In this document: positions 6,625 through 8,799 of the stretch, piece by piece
Layout of the letters: the number at the start of each line of letters is the position of its first letter
Numbering within the stretch: position 1 is the stretch's first letter
Source of the DNA: a candidate division TA06 bacterium DG_78
GTDB taxonomy: Bacteria > Hydrothermota > Tepidihabitantia > SM23-42
DNA length: 8,799 nucleotides
Reading direction: 5' to 3'
Assembly (NCBI GenBank): GCA_001303225.1
Contig: LJNI01000168.1
Coordinates: forward strand, 1-8,799
Notes under the pieces: generated by a model
Databases searched by the model: none
Seen by the model: only the letters and a program-made list of their open reading frames with translations
Told to the model about the DNA's origin: nothing
Position numbers and translations under genes: made by a program

Positions 6625-6883
6625 ATGAATACAGTAATTCTCATTGAATTTGTACTGTACATGGTAGTGATGTTGGGTGTTGGTCTCTGTTTTGCCAGGA
6701 AGAATTTGGAAAAAATTTACCGCGCGTGGTGTTATTGCGTCTCTGATGTCGGGATTTGTTACTACAGTGATATGGATGGTTGCGGGATTGGATAAGGTAT
6801 TTGCTGTAACTGCCGCAACATTTATTATTGCATTTATCTGTGCGGTCGTCTTTACCCTTATTGGCCCTAAAGAAGTTACATAA
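6625..6883 (+). pseudogene. Collapsed sodium/solute symporter (SSS family, PutP-like): N- and C-terminal ends only
   Basis: A strong AGGAGG (6617-6622) precedes ATG 6625. The frame reads MNTVILIEFVLYMVVMLGVGLCFARK, which matches the first membrane helix of PutP-type sodium:solute symporters. After about 6700 this frame degenerates to a stop at 6793. From about 6695 another frame reads GRIWKKFTARGVIASLMSGFVTTVIW and on through a hydrophobic helix to LIGPKEVT and a stop at 6881. That matches the last part of the same family (W-K/R-x-T-x-G-A-hydrophobic). Normal members are about 480-500 residues with 13 helices, so roughly 400 central residues are missing and the junction near 6697-6712 is out of frame. 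Not functional as a transporter. It could be natural gene decay or assembly collapse. The preserved Shine-Dalgarno suggests a recent event. Confidence 0.75.
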
Positions 6884-6942
6884 AAAGAACTACACGACTG
6901 AAGTAAAATAGAAAAGAGTAATAAAAATATCAGGAGGTTTTT

Positions 6943-7515
6943 TTAAACCAATCTACCGCAGCACTTTTTGTACTTTTTACCGCTGCCACATGGACACGGG
7001 TCATTTCTGCCGACTTTAATTTCAGGTGTTACTTTTTTCGTACGTTTCTTTTTTGATGTTGTGACGTTTTTCACTTTAGTTTTCCTTGTTGATGCCTTGG
7101 TCATTTTGGGAATCAACTTCAAAAAAGAACGGTTGTGTTCTTTTACAGTGTCACTCAGTTGAATACCATTTTTAATATGTCCATCAGTTTCTAAAAATAT
7201 GAGCAAATCGGATAAAATATCTTGAAACTTCTTTGCATCCTCGGTTGTGAAGGTCAATTTTCGCGGCGCATAGGTGAGCATAAAATGCTGGACATGAGTG
7301 TCATTAATTTCTCTCATCTCTTTCTTTTCTTCGAAAAAGAGATAATCGAGAAAACTCTTGGCGATATAATCCGCATTATCTTTGTATAGTTTTGTTTTTG
7401 ATTTGATCAACTTGGAATTTAAAAAATCGCGGGATAGAGCATTGGTTAAATGAACTAACCGCTTTTCTCGTTTTCTTTCTTCGGCAGATTTCTCTTGAAT
7501 ATCAGCCAATGCCAT
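6943..7515 (-). CDS. SEC-C motif zinc-binding protein with a basic linker
   Basis: A 190-residue soluble protein. The C-terminus [20 protein letters not shown] (168-187) is a textbook SEC-C motif, with Cys174, Cys176, Cys185 and Cys186 as expected zinc ligands. It is the motif found at the end of SecA and in many small proteins of uncertain role. Residues 1-25 are highly charged, and residues about 30-135 are mostly helical with no domain I recognise ([32 protein letters not shown]). Residues 138-167 form a Lys/Thr-rich linker (TSKKKRTKK) likely to contact nucleic acid or ribosomes; this is inference. It is not SecA. It converges on the symporter remnant and diverges from the ArsR gene. Its promoter places the -10 six bases before the ATG with no Shine-Dalgarno. 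Confidence 0.88.
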   Translation of the reverse strand: MALADIQEKSAEERKREKRLVHLTNALSRDFLNSKLIKSKTKLYKDNADYIAKSFLDYLFFEEKKEMREINDTHVQHFMLTYAPRKLTFTTEDAKKFQDILSDLLIFLETDGHIKNGIQLSDTVKEHNRSFLKLIPKMTKASTRKTKVKNVTTSKKKRTKKVTPEIKVGRNDPCPCGSGKKYKKCCGRLV

Positions 7516-7521
7516 AGCATT

Positions 7522-7549
7522 AGTATATATGTCTTGAGGAAAATGTCAA
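7522..7549 (-). promoter_or_regulatory. Promoter of the SEC-C gene, probably leaderless
   Basis: On the minus strand: perfect TTGACA (7549-7544), 16-base spacer, TATACT (7527-7522), six bases (AATGCT), then ATG at 7515. The same geometry is seen at the ispF, permease, ArsR and mnmG promoters. Confidence 0.82.
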
Positions 7550-7646
7550 TCCCTTTGGTGAGAATTCTTTCAGCAAAAAATGGTGAATTTATAAATACCA
7601 ATTAATGTAATACGAATCATTGTTTTTATATATTAAAATCTAAGTC

Positions 7647-7688
7647 CCCATTTTTTCATTTCGTTAATTGACAAAATGAGAAAATGGG
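7647..7688. promoter_or_regulatory. 42-bp near-palindromic operator overlapping the ArsR-gene promoter
   Basis: Bases 7647-7688 form an inverted repeat centred between 7667 and 7668, with 18 of 21 pairs matching. The outer arms are CCCATTTTTTCATTT (7647-7661) and AAATGAGAAAATGGG (7674-7688); the core is GTTAATTGAC. It contains the -35 hexamer and the whole spacer, so a bound dimeric regulator would block RNA polymerase. The adjacent ArsR-type gene is the obvious candidate to bind it. A 30-base exact copy of 7649-7678 recurs at 8018-8047. Confidence 0.72.
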
Positions 7689-7695
7689 ATAGTAT
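7668..7695 (+). promoter_or_regulatory. Promoter of the ArsR-type gene, probably leaderless
   Basis: Perfect TTGACA (7668-7673), 16-base spacer, TAGTAT (7690-7695), five bases, ATG at 7701. The -35 and spacer lie within the palindrome at 7647-7688. Confidence 0.75.
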
Positions 7696-7700
7696 AAATT

Positions 7701-8012
7701 ATGGCGAAGAAGAAAATACCAGAGGTTCATTACCGTGCATCAAGGGTCTGTCGTGTCTTGGGAAACCCCACAGCATACGAAATGTTACACATTCTCACAC
7801 GTGGTCAAAAAACACCAAGTGAACTCGCTCAAATTTTAGGTTTGAGTGTACCAACCGTCTCTGCAGTTTTGCGATCTTTGCGCCAACTCGATTTAATAAG
7901 GTATGATGTAAAATATCGCGAGCGATTTTATTGGGTCAAAGATAAAACCGTACTTGCGGTTATGGAAACGCTCGAACATCTAGTCAAGAGAATAAAAACT
8001 AAAGAATATTGA
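7701..8012 (+). CDS. ArsR-type winged-helix transcriptional regulator
   Basis: A 103-residue protein of the size and layout of ArsR/SmtB regulators. RVLGNPTAYEMLHILTRG (18-35) is the helix before the reading head, and PSELAQILGLSVPTVSAVLR (39-58) is the helix-turn-helix. RSLRQLDLIRYD follows, and the wing is RERFYWVKD (73-81). The classical metal-sensing ELCVCDL-like motif is absent and the only cysteine is Cys17, so it probably does not sense arsenic or cadmium through that site. The signal is unknown. It is likely a dimer binding the palindrome overlapping its own promoter, and a second copy of the core just after its stop codon. It probably controls itself and the small membrane peptide and DUF456 genes that follow; both roles are inferred from context. 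Confidence 0.9.
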   Translation: MAKKKIPEVHYRASRVCRVLGNPTAYEMLHILTRGQKTPSELAQILGLSVPTVSAVLRSLRQLDLIRYDVKYRERFYWVKDKTVLAVMETLEHLVKRIKTKEY

Positions 8013-8017
8013 TTACT

Positions 8018-8047
8018 CATTTTTTCATTTCGTTAATTGACAAAATG
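8018..8047. repeat. Second, exact 30-bp copy of the operator core
   Basis: Bases 8018-8047 equal 7649-7678 without a mismatch. The copy keeps the left half and the central dyad (CATTT, GTTAATTGAC, AAAATG) but the outer right arm is lost. It starts five bases after the ArsR stop codon and lies 21 bases before the next small gene. It carries TTGACA at 8037-8042, but no good -10 sits at the expected distance. It may be a second operator or a duplication flanking the regulator gene. Confidence 0.8.
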
Positions 8048-8067
8048 GTTATGTGGAAAGAACAAAC

Positions 8068-8154
8068 ATGGGTTTTAATGTACTTTTTCTAACCCTCGCA
8101 TTGATAGCAATGATCATCAAGAGTCTGTTGCGTTTTAGAAAACAAAACTATTAG
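8068..8154 (+). CDS. Small single-span membrane peptide (28 residues)
   Basis: ATG 8068 opens a frame for MGFNVLFLTLALIAMI followed by a basic tail IKSLLRFRKQNY, ending at TAG 8152-8154. The hydrophobic stretch (about 4-17) followed by Lys/Arg is typical of a short transmembrane peptide with a cytosolic tail. GGAAAG lies 7 bases upstream as a weak ribosome binding site. Its stop codon overlaps the Shine-Dalgarno of the DUF456 gene, which suggests translational coupling and supports it being real. No known family recognised; function unknown. Confidence 0.55.
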   Translation: MGFNVLFLTLALIAMIIKSLLRFRKQNY

Positions 8155-8165
8155 GAGTTTTTGAT

Positions 8166-8663
8166 ATGGTTTGGTATGAGATACTATTTTTTATTCTTGC
8201 ACTTGTCATCATGCTCGTAGGACTCATAGGTATAGTTCTACCTATACTGCCAGGATTACCGCTCATTTTTGGAGCGTCATTGCTCTTTTCGATCGCGACC
8301 GGATTCAAGTATATTGGAACAGGGACCATTATCATCTTCGCTTGTCTGACTCTCATTGGAATGATCTTCGATTACGTGGCTACATCACTCGGTGTTAAGA
8401 AAATGGGTGGATCAACTATCGGCATGATTGGTGCATTCATAGGCATGATCGTTGGACTGCTGATTCCTGGTGTAGGAATCTTCGGCTTTATCATCGGAGC
8501 ATTTATCGGAGCTGTGGTATGTGAACTTCTCATCGGCAAAGAAGCCCACAATGCCCTCAAAGCCGGGTTTGGAAGTTTTATCGGATTCCTGGCCGGTGGT
8601 GTATTAAGGCTCGTGATCGGTGTGGTAATGGTTGGTGTCTTTTTTTATCAGGTACTCTTTTAG
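8166..8663 (+). CDS. DUF456 family membrane protein
   Basis: A 165-residue, very hydrophobic, glycine-rich protein. The N-terminal GLIGIVLPILPGLPLIFGASLL (19-40) is the family's hallmark proline/glycine turn. FDYVATSLGVKKMGGSTIGMIGAFIG (68-93) and GAFIGAVVCELLIGKEAHNALKAGFGSFIGFLAG (111-144) match the second half. About four or five membrane segments are expected (5-40, 52-75, 84-119, 135-163). The family has no established biochemical role. An AGGAG at 8153-8157, eight bases before the ATG, overlaps the stop of the small peptide gene, so the two are probably co-translated and follow the ArsR-type gene. Confidence 0.9.
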   Translation: MVWYEILFFILALVIMLVGLIGIVLPILPGLPLIFGASLLFSIATGFKYIGTGTIIIFACLTLIGMIFDYVATSLGVKKMGGSTIGMIGAFIGMIVGLLIPGVGIFGFIIGAFIGAVVCELLIGKEAHNALKAGFGSFIGFLAGGVLRLVIGVVMVGVFFYQVLF

Positions 8664-8709
8664 ACCACTCTAAAATTTTTCAGAAAAAAAACGGGTTTAA
8701 AAATGTTTG

Positions 8710-8737
8710 TTGATTTTTAGGAAAATTTTGTTATTAT
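8710..8737 (+). promoter_or_regulatory. mnmG promoter, probably leaderless
   Basis: TTGATT (8710-8715), 16-base spacer, TATTAT (8732-8737), five bases (ACTAC), ATG 8743. No Shine-Dalgarno can fit between the -10 and the ATG. The upstream 46 bases after the DUF456 stop hold nothing else that I recognise. Confidence 0.7.
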
Positions 8738-8742
8738 ACTAC

Positions 8743-8799
8743 ATGGCACAAAGCGAGCGATACGATATCATTGTAATTGGTGGAGGACATGCTGGCATC
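8743..8799 (+). CDS. mnmG: tRNA uridine-5-carboxymethylaminomethyl synthesis enzyme MnmG (GidA), first 19 codons, cut by the right edge
   Basis: The visible 19 codons read MAQSERYDIIVIGGGHAGI. The pattern YD-hydrophobic-IGGGHAG is the N-terminal FAD-binding Rossmann fingerprint (GxGxxG) in the form characteristic of MnmG/GidA, where His precedes AG. MnmG works with MnmE to modify the wobble uridine of certain tRNAs. Other flavoproteins with similar starts cannot be fully excluded from so short a piece, but GGGHAG is strongly suggestive. The promoter lies five bases upstream with no Shine-Dalgarno. Confidence 0.82.
   Translation, partial: MAQSERYDIIVIGGGHAGI

Noticed and set aside
6936..6949. 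Small inverted repeat GGTTT/AAACC at the end of the SEC-C gene as a terminator
   Set aside because: Only five pairs, mostly A-T, overlapping the stop codon, and no T-run follows on the minus strand.
7649..8047. The two 30-bp direct repeats as ends of a mobile element
   Set aside because: The segment between them holds only the regulator gene, with no transposase or integrase. The first copy is part of a larger palindrome over a promoter, which favours an operator.
8135..8356. Minus-strand frame opposite DUF456
   Set aside because: It is a shadow of a well-supported membrane protein gene and has no start signal.

Overview
The window is a compact, moderately AT-rich bacterial chromosome segment with short gaps, little foreign DNA and mostly housekeeping or membrane genes. 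I cannot name the species. The S8-type protease propeptide at the left edge, the permease-EIIA fusion and the scattered short intergenic repeats would fit an uncultivated lineage of the WOR-3/Cloacimonadota kind, but that is a low-confidence impression.

Layout. On the minus strand from right to left lie an amino-acid permease fused to a PTS EIIA-like domain (3655-1808), ispF of the MEP isoprenoid pathway (1770-1282), a rhomboid protease whose start overlaps the end of ispF (1301-630), and the N-terminal part of a secreted subtilisin-family (S8) protease that leaves the window at base 1. On the plus strand, diverging from the permease, lies an ABC-2 exporter operon: a frameshifted ATPase (3758-4688) and two paralogous permeases (4782-5585, 5632-6465). 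The gaps in and after this operon hold degenerate short repeats and a perfect hairpin. Next comes a collapsed sodium/solute symporter remnant (6625-6883), then a SEC-C zinc-motif protein on the minus strand (7515-6943). An ArsR-type regulator (7701-8012) follows with an operator-like palindrome, then a 28-residue membrane peptide (8068-8154), a DUF456 membrane protein (8166-8663) and the first 19 codons of mnmG (8743 onward).

The most striking pattern is in the promoters. All six genes that appear to start a transcript (ispF, the permease, the ABC ATPase, the SEC-C gene, the ArsR gene and mnmG) have a sigma70-like promoter whose -10 hexamer ends only 5-8 bases before the ATG. Transcription would then begin at or next to the start codon, giving leaderless mRNAs. 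By contrast, several genes without such a promoter (S8 protease, symporter remnant, DUF456) have clear Shine-Dalgarno sequences.

The second notable feature is the ArsR locus. A 42-bp near-palindrome spans its promoter, and a 30-bp perfect copy of the core recurs just after its stop codon, ahead of the small peptide and DUF456 genes. This suggests an autoregulated three-gene unit. Two neighbouring loci, the ABC ATPase and the symporter, carry internal deletions that break the reading frame. They are either real gene decay or assembly collapse, and read mapping would decide.
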